From: Beta vulgaris subsp. vulgaris | Lineage: Eukaryota > Streptophyta > Magnoliopsida > Caryophyllales > Amaranthaceae | Direction: 5' to 3' | Assembly: GCF_026745355.1 (NCBI RefSeq) | Contig: NC_079210.1 | Span: 18,580,271 to 18,644,270, forward strand | Length of the DNA: 64,000 nucleotides | Shown: piece by piece, positions 31,901 to 45,800 of the stretch | Position numbering within the stretch: the first letter of the stretch is position 1 | Layout of the letters: every line of letters begins with the position of its first letter | Program-made: the position numbers and the translations under genes | Notes under the pieces: model-generated | Database searches by the model: none | What the model was told of the DNA's origin: nothing | The model's input: only the letters and a program-made list of their open reading frames with translations

Positions 31901-34900
31901 GCAAAGATTTGATGAGAATTGTTTGCTTTTAAAATTCTTGTTTGACTACAGCTTGTTCTAGTTTTATTTGCCATTTTTTTGTATTTTGAGTTCGAATGAA
32001 CTAAAATTAAGCCTGGTTCTTGAGTTATTTCTTGGAATGAGGATATATTTGAGGATCTTATCCCTTCATTTAAAGAACCAATGTTCTTGTCGATCATCCC
32101 ATAGAAAAAGAGTTATGTATATATCTTTATTTGTAAATTGATTTGACAGATAGGTTCCACTTTTTAAGAGTTTGATTTCTGGTGAAAGATAAACAGCTGA
32201 ATTAAAGTAAATTTTATAATTTTTGAGTTGAACAAATTATCTTTTTGGTCATGAATAATCTTATAAACAAACTCAAAAGAGTTGTTTGCTAACATTGTCA
32301 AGTCGGACATGAAGTTATTCAAACCACATTTCTAGTTAAGGAATTTCATATTTGTGTTCACTGTTGTTTATTAACTTAACAAATGAGTTTTGACCGAGCT
32401 TGTTTCCAGTAGTTCACAAACATATCAACTCATTTGCACCGCTAGTCTAAAACCCAGTTAAGATGGGCTATTTTTGATTCTTAATTTTGTTGTTTAACTA
32501 AACCACCTTTATCAATCAATTCATGAGACCACATCATGTTAGATCCCCAAAGAACTCTTATGCATCATGTGATAAGTTCATGAACCATTTTATGAGCCTT
32601 AGTTGATTCTTTTCATTTTTCACGTGGGTAGTGAAATGATATTCAGTAAATTGGTATTAATTGTGGTAAAAGAAAAAAAAAAGCAAGAAAAAATCACTGT
32701 AAACTCGAAACATAGTCACAGAGTGAATGGTATATTTTGGTGGCTTAGGCATCTTGACAAGTATGGTATGACCAATAAATGTGGTTGCCGTGAAAAATTC
32801 AGAAATGTTGATTTCCTTAAAAGCAGCCTATCTTAAGGTGATCTTTGACATTTTTATATTGCTAATTTTTTTTATCATCATCATCATTCTTGTTGTTGTT
32901 TCTCTTAAGTTTCAATGTCTAGATATTTAATTTGGTGCTGCTAAATTGTTGCGCAGAAGTACTGCAAATGACATTTGATCATTCAGAGTGGGAGAGATTT
33001 GGAATATCGGAAGGTACGTTTCATTTTCCCTAGTTGGCTAATACCGTTTCAGGATTTTTTTGGTGAAATCCGGCTCTCTTTGTTTCTTTCCTTCCTATGT
33101 TTTGGTAGATGTTTATACTTCATGTAGTTTATTGTACTGTGTTATTTGCTTAATTACTGAAATGTGCTGATTATTCTTTCCTGAACTCCCTGTATTCCCT
33201 TGTTTCCTTCTGGATAGTATTATGGTAATTCGCTAATTTGGGCCATCATACGGCTTGCCAAAGAGATCAGGCAATAGCTGTCCTGTTTATCCCATGGTTC
33301 AAATTTTGGATCTTGTTGATTAATGACATAAAAATTATACCTGAGGAATATCCCAAAGGTGTGTGCTGATTGAACGAAAATTAAATAATCCAGGAAGTGC
33401 TGTGAAGTGTAAATACAGTTAGCTTTAGCTGAAGTGTCGTGTATTGTTGTATGCAGGAAACTTATTAGTTTAGAAGACTAGATAACTGAGCTGTAAATCA
33501 GATAAATTTGGTATTTCTCCATTCTCTATATAGTTTTACTTCAATGTCCTCTTTTATTGTTAAGGTGCAATGAATTTGGTAATAATTAATATGGACTAAG
33601 AAAATCTTAAGACAGATATATGAGTATTATCTTGTATGGTGATCGCTATTGTGGAGAAAATCTTTTTGGAGCTGGCATTAGGTTTTTTAAAAATTTTGAT
33701 TGTGGAACTTCTAGATAAACATTACCATTAGAGTGTGCCCCCTCCCTCTCTTTTAGGTTTTAGTCACCTACAAGTGTCGTATCATACTTACATGATGTAA
33801 CTGGACATGTCTTCAATGTGGCACAAAGTGTCAAAGAAATTAAAAATTTTCGGCAATAGCATGCTGATTTGTAGAAACACTCAGATGTACAGAGTATTGT
33901 GGCCACTAACATAGTGTAGATGCTGATGCTAGCATTTGTCAGCTTTCTCTTGGAGAAATGATATTTTATGACACAATGGTTGCACTCTGATCTTATGGTC
34001 AATGTATGATGCTTATACTCACCTTTCAGGCCACCGTATGTCTTTTTTCTGCCTTTTGTATCGACATGTATAAACAGCTCTTCCATAATGTAGACGCTTC
34101 TTAAACAGGGAACTAATTTCTTCCTTGTCCTTGAAATTTGCTCACTACATGTGCAGATACCATATCATTCTTTCCGTTTTAAAGTGTAGTGTATAATTGT
34201 CTACTGTAAACTTCATGTTAGAATTTAGGAAATTAGGAGTATTAGCCTTTTATAGGACTGCTCTTTTGATAAAAACTAAGAGTACTCAGTTGTATGCAAT
34301 AATGTTAAGATGGCTTATTGAATATGCAAGTCTCTTGGGATGTTATCGCATGCTTTATTATTGTAACTATTGTTTACCCTCTATGCTGCGTAGCTAGAAA
34401 GTGGATATGGATTTATAAAATGTTAATCAGGATAAAATGTTTTGCTAACTTTATGTAACTGAAATGTGAAGGTTTTATAATTAGTTTATTTGACTTCAAG
34501 TTTTTTATCCACCATACAGGTTTTATGCAAGATCATTCAGGCAGTCAAGAACCTTTTGAGCAGAGTCAAGAGGAGGATATGTCAAGATATCTGGAGACTA
34601 CACTAAAGGACTCTGAATGCACATCTACTGCTGGCCTTGATAAGGAATGTTCTTTTCTCTTGAATGAATATACTGAATGGTTTTCTGGCCGATGGTCATG
34701 TAAAGGTGGGGACTGGCAACGAAATGAAGAAGCTGTTCAAGACAAATTTTTCAGGAAAAAAATAGTGCTTAATGATGGTTACCCTCTCTGTCAGATGTCA
34801 AAATCTGGGTATGAGGACCCGCGATGGCCAAGGAAAGATGACTTGTACTACCCTTGTCAAAGCAAGAGGCTTGATCTTCCATCATGGGCATTTTCCTGTC

Positions 34901-37900
34901 CTGATGAGAGGAATGATTCCAGTATTGTCAACAAACAAGGTCAAGCAAAACCTGTTGTTGTAAGAGGGGTTAAAGGAAGTATGATGCCAGTGATCAGAAT
35001 CAATGCATGTGTTGTTAAAGATCATGGTTCATCTGTCTCCGACACTAGGTTGAAACCAAGAGGAAAAGAGAAATACTCTTTGAAGGGCACTAAGCATTAC
35101 TCTTTGTCCAATGATGTGAAAAAATCATCTGAAGAAGATGCTTTTCATTCCAAAAGCTTCAAGGAACAAAACTCTGAAGAGTCGTGGAAACCTAGTATTA
35201 TTAGTAAACCAAAAGACCGGCTCTGCACAGTGAATGACTTACAGTTGCACCTAGGTGAATGGTATTACCTTGATGGCACAGGGCATGAAAGGGGGCCATT
35301 TTCATGCTCTGTGCTGCTTAAGTTAGTGGATGAAGGTTCTTTGAAGAAGCAAAGCAGTGTGTTCCGCAAAATAGACAAAGTCTGGGTTCCAGTTACATCT
35401 GTAATAAAGGCCTCTGAGAATGGTGGCAAACTCGTCGGAGATAATATTGTACCTGTTGGTGAATTATCTGAAACACCTTCTGTGCATGGTGGTAGCAGTT
35501 CAATTTCCAGTTCATTCCATCACTTGCATCCCCACTTCATTGGTTATACACTAGGGAAGCTTCATGAACTAGTTATGAAATCCTACAAGAGTCGTGAGTT
35601 CGCTGCTGCTATAAATGAGGTCCTAGATCCATGGATTAATTCTAGACAGCCAAGGAAGGAAATGGAGAAGCATAGAAGTTCAATCTATGTGCAAAAGGCA
35701 CCCATGGGTATGCTCTTCGTTACTCAAAATTCCATTTGTCCTCATCTGATGTTCTGTTCATGCTTGCTTAGATGTGGAAACTGCTCTGGAGAAAATTTTA
35801 AATTGCTGTTACTAGGTCTAACTATTTTCCGCACAGGAGTCCTGATATATGTGTTGACATGTGCTTCTGTTAGATTTGTTAAATATTATAATAGAAGTTG
35901 AGATCTGGTAGATTAAATGTTCAAAGCAGGGTTAGGAACTCATATCTTTGTACTGAAGTTTGTAGCTTCTAGGTTGGTTCCTATTAGCTAGTATGCACAG
36001 AGGCTGGAGCAGGAGTCTAAACAATGACAGGCACTAGAAAGCCAAACTGCTAAAACTAAAGGTATGGGCGTGGGGCGAATACTTCAAAAAATTAAATTTT
36101 TTGCTAGAAAAAGTTAGGAAATATTTACAAAAATTGCTGCACTACCACAAATTGTAACACCAGTCTGCCCAAAATTTTATAGAGGAAATGAGTCCAAGTA
36201 GGTACTTATTTCACTGTTCACAATTGACACAGGCACGTATTAAAAAATAGTCATAATTTACAAATTAGATACTTTGGTTGAGAAAACATAATTCTCGTTG
36301 ATAGAGATTGGATACAATCAAGTACCCACCGAGACGGAATATTACATATACAGGGAACGCGGCCTTCAAGCGGTCCCCTGGTTTTCCGTTGCCTAATGGA
36401 CTTGGCATTTACAAGTCAAGTCAAAGCACCAATTAGGACCTGCTGGAAAATATAAGGTCTTGGCACAAATCTTTGACCTGAAACATTCTGAATAGTAAAC
36501 TTAAAAGCTGTTTACCCCGAAAACTGATCTCTGCTGAAGCACTTATATGATCTAAAATCTGACCTATGTCACTCATTGGACAAGTCTAGTTTGGTAGTTC
36601 CTATGGTTTTCCATGCATAGGTTTCCATGAAAAACCAGCTATTTTGGAGGGCGTAGGGTTGAATAAAAGAGAACCAGATCTTATATATGACATATATTTG
36701 AAATACGTATAGTGAAATATACTTTTATGCATTTGTATACATATACATACATATTTTTTTTGGTAGTCTCTCTGTGTGTGCTTGTTTTATATGTCCTTTC
36801 ACAAACTTGTCTCTTCACTATATTGCCATTTTTGAAATAATTCATAAAATCATGTTACATAGTATGTAAAGAGTTCAATCTATGGTATACTCCCTTCATT
36901 TCGAAATGCAGTCACGTGCATTATTTTCTGATGTGCAGATAAGTGTTGAATTTCCTGATAATAATAGTTTCTGATTGTCTTTCCAATTTGCCCTTAGTAG
37001 GATTGAGATATGGTGAGGTTTAAGTGTGTACTCATGTTTTAAATTCCAATACATATAAAGGGTTTTTTAGTAGAATTGTGAGGTTTTTAATTATAAAGGG
37101 CTGGAACAGAATGATAATTGTTTTTAGGATTGAGGGAATAGATATGTTTTTCTAGGGACTCCTGCTGCTCGCAATTATGTCCTTTCCTTGTTGAAAATAT
37201 GCTACTTGCTTAAGGCATTGGCGAATACTACCTCCGTTTACAAATAATTGTTACGCTTTCCTTTTTAGACCGTTTCTATTTAATTGCTACACTTTCACTT
37301 TATCTTTAAATGGTAGCATGTCACATCAACTCTTTTCTTACCTCATATGCCCCACCACCCAATTTATAAATCCACCCAAAAAAACTTGTCTACCCCATAC
37401 TTTTCTCTTTCTCCAATATTTTACTGGTTCTTTTACATTTCTCAAAATCAGATTTGCTTTTGTTGTACTTCTTCATGCTTTTTTTTTTAGAATTGTCATT
37501 GTTCTTCCCCAAAGTGAAGTGTAACAATTTTTTGTAAACGGAGAGAGTATAATTTAAATTGGTGGGTTCAGGTATACATGTTGAATCAAAGATATATTCT
37601 ACGTCGTAGCAGGCCTTTAAATTCTTTCACTTGAATTACGTTTCCATGGGTTTATAATTTATGTTAACTGCTGTTTCCTCTTTTCAGGTCTGGCTTTCTC
37701 AGAGAATGAAGTATCTATGCTTCCTGAAGAAGACATGCATACTAAAAAAAGATGTAGGACACTAATTGATGGAGTTGATGAAGATTATGAAATGATCGAA
37801 GGCGTACCAGCTCTTTCGTGCAGAGAGCCTTCATTTGAGGACTTATGTAGCAATGTTGCGTTTTGCAAAGAAGATAATAATTGTCATAAAACTGAGGTTG

Positions 37901-40900
37901 GGAGTTGGGGTCTACTCGATGGTCACATTTTGGCTCGGATTTTTCATTTTCTCAGAACTGATATCAAATCTTTAGTGTTTGCTTCTACAACTTGCAAGCA
38001 CTGGCGAGCTGCTGTTGGTTTCTACAAAAATGTGACTGTACGGGTCGATTTGTCAACTATGGGTTCCAAGTGCTCTGACTCTATTGTTGGGAATGTTATG
38101 GTGGGTCTTCTGTACCTATATTTACTACTTTATGATTGTGCTTGAATCTCTGTTTGTGCTCTTAACTTTGTGTTTCTTTTATGAACTTCTGATGCAGAGT
38201 GGGTATAATAGGCAAATGATTAAGGTGTTGGTTCTAGATGGTTGTATCAATGTTACCTCTACTGTGCTTGAGGAGATTCTGTCGTCCTTTTCTCTTATAT
38301 CCTGTGTTGACATAAGAGGCTGCAGTCAGTTTGAGGAGCTAATAATTAAATTTCCCCATGTAAACTGGGTTGAAGGGCGAAGTTCACATGGGATGAGAAC
38401 TGTGGAGGAAACAAATTTGAAGATGAGGAGTTTGAAACAGATGCCTGAGCAATCTCTGTCGGTTTCTAAATTAGGTCATGGGAGTTATATGGAGGAGTCC
38501 AGTGGGCTAAAAGATTACTTTGATATGGTGGAGAAAAGAGGTGCCGCTAATCAAGCATTTAGGCAGAACCTATATAAGCGTACAAAACTACTTGATGCTC
38601 GGAAATCTGCATCAGTTCTTGCCCGTGATGCCCGTATGAAACATTTGGCAATGAAGAAGGCTGGAAATGGGTACCGAAGAATGGAGGAGTTTCTTGTGCT
38701 TAGCTTAAAGGATATAATGAAGGGGAACTCGTCTGACTACTTTGTGCTGAAGGTTATTACAAGCTATTCTTAATTTTCTAGTCTCTTTTCCTTGAATTAG
38801 GTGTCCTACAGGAACTCACATTTCTTTCTGTAGGTTGCAGAAATTGAGAACAGAGTTAAGAGTGGTTATTATGCTCGTCGTGGGTTGACCTCTGCTAAAC
38901 AAGATATCATTAAGATGTGCAGGGAGGCGATAAAGTAATCTTTTTCTCTCTCTTGTTTCACTGTTTTTGGTCCATACGCTTTGTTCTTGTCTTCCGTATC
39001 AATACCAATCTGTATATATGTGAAAATCAAGTGTAACAGTCAAACAGCCCAACAGTAGCATTTGTTAGCCTAAGAGAGGCTAGGGAAAGTGGGAAACTGT
39101 GGCCAATATATACCTGTGGAAGAAGAACCATTAAGAGAGCACAGGTGCTATACTGCCGGTTATGTCTGCGACCATCTTTCCTGGATAAGAGTGGCTGTTC
39201 TCGGATACTTTGACCATAGCTTGGTATCTGTATTTTTTGTTCGAAGTTCTCCTTTTCGTAGTTTCCCGAGGGATGTTAGCCTGGTGGTTGAGGACTAAAA
39301 GTTAAAAAGTCACGTCACAATTGTCTTAGAACATTTTAAGTTTCTGTGGGCCCTGTATATGTGACACCTTTTTCCAGAGAAGGAAGTTAATGTCAAAAAG
39401 ACCAGCTCAAGGTTTTGATTTTTCTTTTAAGGACACTAATAATTTCAAGTGAATTAACGACTTCAATTACTACCAAAACATTATTGACCGTATATCATAG
39501 TCCACATATTGAAAGTCCAAAAGTAACTGTGAATTTGGTGATGCTGATGCTTTTATTTTTTGATCCTGTGTGTGCATTTTATAAAGCTTTTATCTTGACC
39601 ATGGTTGGGGGGGGGGGCGGAGGAGGAGTCTGTTTGATGATCTAGCAAAAAAGGAACTACTACAGTTTGCGTGTTTTTATTGCTTAGGCTTCCGAGATTG
39701 TAGTTGGTATATTGTCACATATCTTTTCATAAAGCTGGTTTGTAGCTTGTGACTTCTCTTTTTAAGATCCACTGGAGAATGTCATTAGATTTGTCTCACG
39801 AAATTCAATTCATCTCCTGATTGTATTATGTAATTTGTCCAAAGCCCTACTGAGGATCTGTCATCTCTGGTTGTTGATGTTTCTTTGTTTTTGCATTTTC
39901 TGGCTTGTGATTTTTCTAACAAGCTGTGAAAAATACAGAATACAAAAGCGAGGAGATGGAGGTGACATGGAGCATGTGATTCCTCTGTTTATCAAACTTG
40001 GAACACGTCTTGATGAGACCTTTTCAGCTTTTGATAGAGATGAGATGGTGAAGAAACAGAGAGATGAAACCAGTGGGTCCTCTGGGTTAAAAAAGTCTAA
40101 AACAGTCATTGAGAAAAAATACACGAGTCGGGCCAATGGTACATCCTTCGGTAACGGGGGTCTTGATTATTTGGAATGCTCATCTGACCGGGAGATGAGA
40201 AAGAACCTTTCAAGAATGAATAAGAAGAAAGACTTGGAAGGTGAATCATCTGATGAGTTTGAGTTATCGTCAGATGATGGTGGAAGTGATACTGGAAGTG
40301 TCTCAGACACTGAAAGTGATTCAGATGTCCGGTCAGCTGTTACTTTCGAGTCAAAAGAGGAATATTTTGCCGCAGAGGAGGTTTTTGATTTGACTCCTGA
40401 GGACCGCGAATGGGGTGCTCGTATGACAAAGGCCAGTCTTGTACCTCCTGTGACACGGAAATATGAAGTTATTGACCGATATGTTATTGTAGCTGATGAG
40501 GATGAAGTGCAGCGGAAGATGCAGGTTTCATTGCCTGACGATTATGAGGATAAAGTTAAAGCTCAGAAAAATGGCTCTGATGAGGTGGATATGGAGATTC
40601 CTGAAGTTAAAGAATATAAACCACGAAAACAGCTCGGACAAGAAGTCATAGAACAAGAGGTGTACGGCGTTGATCCTTATACACACAATCTTCTACTTGA
40701 TTCTATGCCTGAGGATGTGGATTGGACCATCACAGAAAAGCATGTTTTCGTTGAAGAGATGATCCTTAGGGTACTGAATAAACAAGTTAGGCAGTACACA
40801 GGCAGTGGAAGTACGCCCATGACGTACCCCTTGAAACCTGTCATAGAGGAAATTCTAGGAATAGCTAAGCAAGATAATAATACGAGAAATCTAAAGCTGT

Positions 40901-41504
40901 GTGAGGCTATTCTTCAAGCCATTGACAGTCGCCCTGAGGATAATTATGTTGCTTATAGAAAGGTACTTTTCATGATTTTCTGTTCACTTCTACTTTTTGT
41001 GTTTATCTTCCATTCCTTATAGTAGCTGGCTTCTTATTTACTGGGATTACACTCTTGCGCTGAATTACTGTTGATCAGGGGCTTGGTGTTGTATGCAACA
41101 AAGAAGATGGTTTCACTGAAGACGATTTTGTCGTTGAATTCCTTGGGGAGGTATGTTCTTCATTTTCTTGCCAATTTCTATTATTGGGCTATGCAAAATC
41201 ATAATTATTGGGATATTTCCATTGAGTCTACTATATATATATAGATAGAAGTGAGTTCATATGAGAGTACATACTTACATGAGAATAAATTTTACGCGCT
41301 ATAACTCTTATGAATAAGTGATTTAACTCTAATGAAAACGATGTAAGTACAAAAAAAGAATATTAGATAAACAATAAATTTTTTGGGTTCAAAATTATTT
41401 AGGGGGATATAACTCTAATGAACAAGTGTTGTAATTCTAATTCAATCGTGTGGTTGAGATTCATTTTCATTTCTCATGTAAGGAGCATTATCATGTGGTC
41501 TTGC

Positions 41505-41595
<91 letters not shown>

Positions 41596-42843
41596 TGCAC
41601 AAGGTCGCTACATTTGGCATCCTTATTAGACGTCATTTGTCGCGCTTATTAATTGTCATGTCATTATTTTTATAGTTAAATAGAGTTCCAATAGTAAAAT
41701 TTACAAAATACATATATAAAGTCTAGGATAAGAAGAAACGAAGTTTGGTTTACAATAAAAAACCTTTAATATATAGTAAAGTGATTATAACTTCTAGGGA
41801 AATTTCCTGAGGTACCCTTAGGTTTAGCTTAATTCTCAAAATACTCTTATTGAATCTTGAATTTCAAAGTTTAAGTTTCAAGGGTACCTTAGGAAATTAA
41901 TGCACTTCAATTTTGGTGTATGATAAGGTTATTGTGAGTCCCAACAAAGTTCGCGGGTATATGAGGAGTTCCCCAAATGTGGGGGTAATTTGAGAATTAC
42001 GTCAAACCTACCCTTGAGGGAATTTCCTCAACTTCTCTAAAATTGGAAAGTATTTAAAAAATACTTTAAAACAAGGCCCTTTTACTTCATTTTGAAATAA
42101 GTGAAACACTTCAAAATTTTATGTGAGAGCTTTTTGATAGAAGTGTGTTACTTATTTCAGAACGGACGAAGTATAATATTTTTCAATTCTATAATAAAGT
42201 AACGTATAAGATGAAATATTTACTATAGTAATGTATTAAAGTAACCTACTCCAACTAGATTTAGGGATGTATAAGAAGTTCTCCTCCCCGACTTTTTTAC
42301 AAATCATATTCATGCTAGACTTAGAAGATGCATAAGATCGGTTTGCTCTAAGACAGGCGGATGCTTTCGCTCGGTCAACCGTCTCTGGAATTGCTGCCTT
42401 TTCCGGTTAATAGATAAGAGAGCGTCGGTGGTAGCCTTCAGTCTTCTACGCTACGCAAAGGTTACGAAGTCACTCGACATTAAAAGAGTCTACGGATAAC
42501 ACCATACCTACATAGAAGAACCGTTGTTCGCTAACTTTCTAAGGTCTAACCTTTCGCTCCCTTACTGAAAAGGCGTGTAACGCTTCGCACCACTGATAGA
42601 CTACTTATTAAGATTCAATTCAAAAGGCGGCTACTTAGCATAGTCACGCTTATTAAGTGTCATGTCGTTATTTTATAAAATAAGTAGAGTTCCAATTATA
42701 AAATACATATTTGAGTTTAGGATAAGTATAGTGAATCGATTATAACATTTAATATATGTTTCGAAAAATTATAATTGGTATGTCATTAAAAATATGAAAT
42801 AAAATAATATATATATATATAATATATATATATATTATATATA

Positions 42844-42883
<40 letters not shown>

Positions 42884-45800
42884 GGCCTTACTGCCTTAGC
42901 TGAGACCGTCTCAGTCATTCTAAATGACCAAGACGAGTTCCTTGCATTTCAGTTTATGTATATTTGTTTTTAGTACATGCATATTTTTATGTGTTTATGC
43001 ATGCTATTCGTTAGTTTTATGTATCTTTTCAATTAGCTTATGCATAATTTATATTAGTTTATTCATATTGTTCATCAGTTTAAATATTGTTTATTGGTTT
43101 ATACATATTTCATGAGTTTTTACTTTATTGATATCAATGTACATATAGTTCACAAGTTTATACATATTGCGTATCAATTTATATATCTTTTATGTCAGTT
43201 TATGCATATATTAGTTTATACATATATTTTACTCTAGTTTTTATTGATCCACCCACTTTTCTTTCTGGATTGCCATTTATTAGTTTACCCACTTCTTTTT
43301 GTTTTTAGAATTGTCCTACTAGTTTTCTGCTTTCTATGACCCACATACCTTCTTTAGAATAAATTAATACTTTGTCTTCCCTTCTATGACCCACATACCT
43401 TATTTACAATAAATTAATACTTTGTCTTCCTTTCTATGACCCACATACCCTCTTTTTTATCCAAGTGACTTTTTTATTCCTCTCTCCATTTGGATCTCTA
43501 ATACGAGGCATCACGTTATATGTATAGGTGACAAACACTAGATTTTGTAAAGCCTTATTTACAGGCTTGGTGGTGGTGTTATGCTTTTGCTTGCATGTGT
43601 TTTGTAACTCAGCATATTCGTGTCTTGCTGACGCCTAGCTTTTATTTAAATGTTCAACCCTATCATGTGTATTTTGGAACATTTGTAGGTTTACCCTGCT
43701 TGGAAATGGTTTGAGAAGCAAGATGGCATCCGTTCTCTCCAGAAGAATAGTAAAGAACCTGCCCCCGAGTTTTACAACATATATCTAGAGAGGCCCAAGG
43801 TTTGCCTCTATTTTGAAAGTATATGGCTGATATTACCCTTATGGCTTTACCCCGTCTGGGGCTGAGATCTCATCAGGATCTTCACTATGTAATTTTAAAT
43901 CCTTTTGGGCAGGGTGATGCTGATGGCTATGATTTAGTCGTTGTTGATGCAATGCATAAGGCGAATTATGCAAGTCGGATTTGTCATTCATGCCGACCTA
44001 ATTGTGAAGCAAAGTTAGTGTTCTTTATTTCTTTGTTTTTCACCCCCCCCTTTTATAAAACTAAAGTGCTTAGTTTCTTGGTTGCTTGACTAGATCTTCT
44101 TTTTCCGTAATTGTTTTAGTTGTCTGTGGATCTTGAAAAGATTGATAATTGATTGTGATATATTTCCTCCGTTTTTAGTAGTTGCGACATTTTGACTTTC
44201 AAGCTTGCCAATACACAACTTTGACCATTATATATCTCTAATATCTATTATTATAAATTATTAAAACTAAAAACTTGAACTCTTGTAGATATATAGAGAG
44301 ATAAATCCAACATCTTACATGTTTAAATCTGAATTATATAATAAATAGTCACAAATTTCTGGTCAAAGTACGTACATAAATAGTACACAATTCAAAAGGT
44401 TGCAATTATTAAAATTGGAGGAAGTATTCTGAAAATTCTATTGTGCTCCCAGGAGCATGGTGCACACCATGCACTCATTCAATTTGTTCCATTTCTGATG
44501 TGTAAATGTTCTAATGCAACAAATGTTCATTTTAAGCACAATCTTCACCAAAAAAAGATATTATTTTTCGTAAAAATTGTTCTATTTTGATTAAGCAAAT
44601 GTTCTATTTCAACTAATGTTCATTTTAAGCTTATTTTTCAGTAGAAAATTATGTTTTATTTTTCATGAGAATTGTTTTTATTTTCAATAAACAAATGGTC
44701 TATTTAAAATAATGTTCTTTTAAAACTTATTTTCCACCAAAAAATATGTTATATTTTCCCAGTAAATATGTTCTATATTTGATAAGCATATGTTCAATTT
44801 AAGTAATTGAATTCTAGTAATGTTCTACTCCAACAATAAAATGTTTATTTTCGTAATTGGATTTGGTAATGTTCCAATTTAACAGTAAAATGTTTTTTAT
44901 TGTAACTGAATTCTTGTAATGTTCCATTTCAACATTAAAATGTTCGTTTTCGTAAGTGAATTCTTGCACAATGCACGCATTAGAAGTATTCTGTAGGGAT
45001 CTTCTGATGTTTCTAAGGCTTTAGGCAATATGAAGGTTGAGAGAGCTTTTGATGGCCCTCCTATTAGTTGTGATCTACAAATCCATAATTTCTGTAAATG
45101 ATGCAAAAAAGATGTAAAATAGTTTTTTTTAAAAAAAATTGTTTTGAGGTTCTCCTGTCAGCAAGATAGAACTTCAATGTTTAACTATTGAACTACTCAC
45201 GAGTTGTCCGAGTGAAGTTGTGCTTTCTCCAAATGTTGAGGTTGTGAACCAAGTTAAAGGTCAAGTTGAATTTACGATTTAAACCAAGTGGAGTTTGAGT
45301 AGCTCCTCAACTTATTATAACTCATACTTTAACTTGTGTCAGAAATGTAAGGCTATGTTCCCATGTGCAATATTTTGGGTCCTAGTTTATTAGAAACTAT
45401 AATTTTAATCCACTCATATACGTGTACCTATTCCTAGAATGTTTCACTTACATTTCTTTTTGATGTGAAATTCGTCTTCGAATTAAGCAAACTAGTCAGT
45501 GTCTTTGGTTTGTGAAGTGGATAATACTTTTTTGATATCACAACTACTATATTCATAGCCTACCGGTTTCTGTAAATGTAGCACATACCAACCCCTATTT
45601 AAGTGGTCTAACCAAGTGAGCAAGATGTTAATGCTTCAATCTTGGAGGTAGTACTACACCTGGGCAAATTTTTCTTGTGCTTCATGGTTATGATGCTGTG
45701 TCATATGAACCTAAAGCTAAAAGGCATGTTACTTTGGGTATTGGGTTGGACTGAAATGGCAAGTTTACCTTTGTTCCATGTTATACTTAGTTTAATGAGA

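Larger units (their letters stand above)
35708..37687 (+). other. ATXR3 intron 3
   Basis: 1980 bp, donor GTATGC, acceptor TTTCAG. The left half (35708-36889) holds nothing recognisable; the right half carries two Stowaway-like MITEs, the second ending 140 bp before the acceptor. Confidence 0.8.
41151..43688 (+). other. ATXR3 intron 8, inside the SET domain
   Basis: 2538 bp between the exon ending F-L-G-E and the one starting V-Y-P. It holds an (AT)n array, two MITEs, a probable mitochondrial DNA insert, a diverged direct repeat, an AT palindrome-rich stretch and a 50-bp tandem repeat, each listed separately. This is the most rearranged intron of the gene. Confidence 0.85.

Noticed and set aside
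37318..37524. 68-codon ORF in intron 3
   Set aside because: Lies wholly within the Stowaway MITE, which has no coding capacity.
41418..41675. 85-codon ORF encoding Y-I repeats
   Set aside because: Translation of the (AT)n microsatellite.
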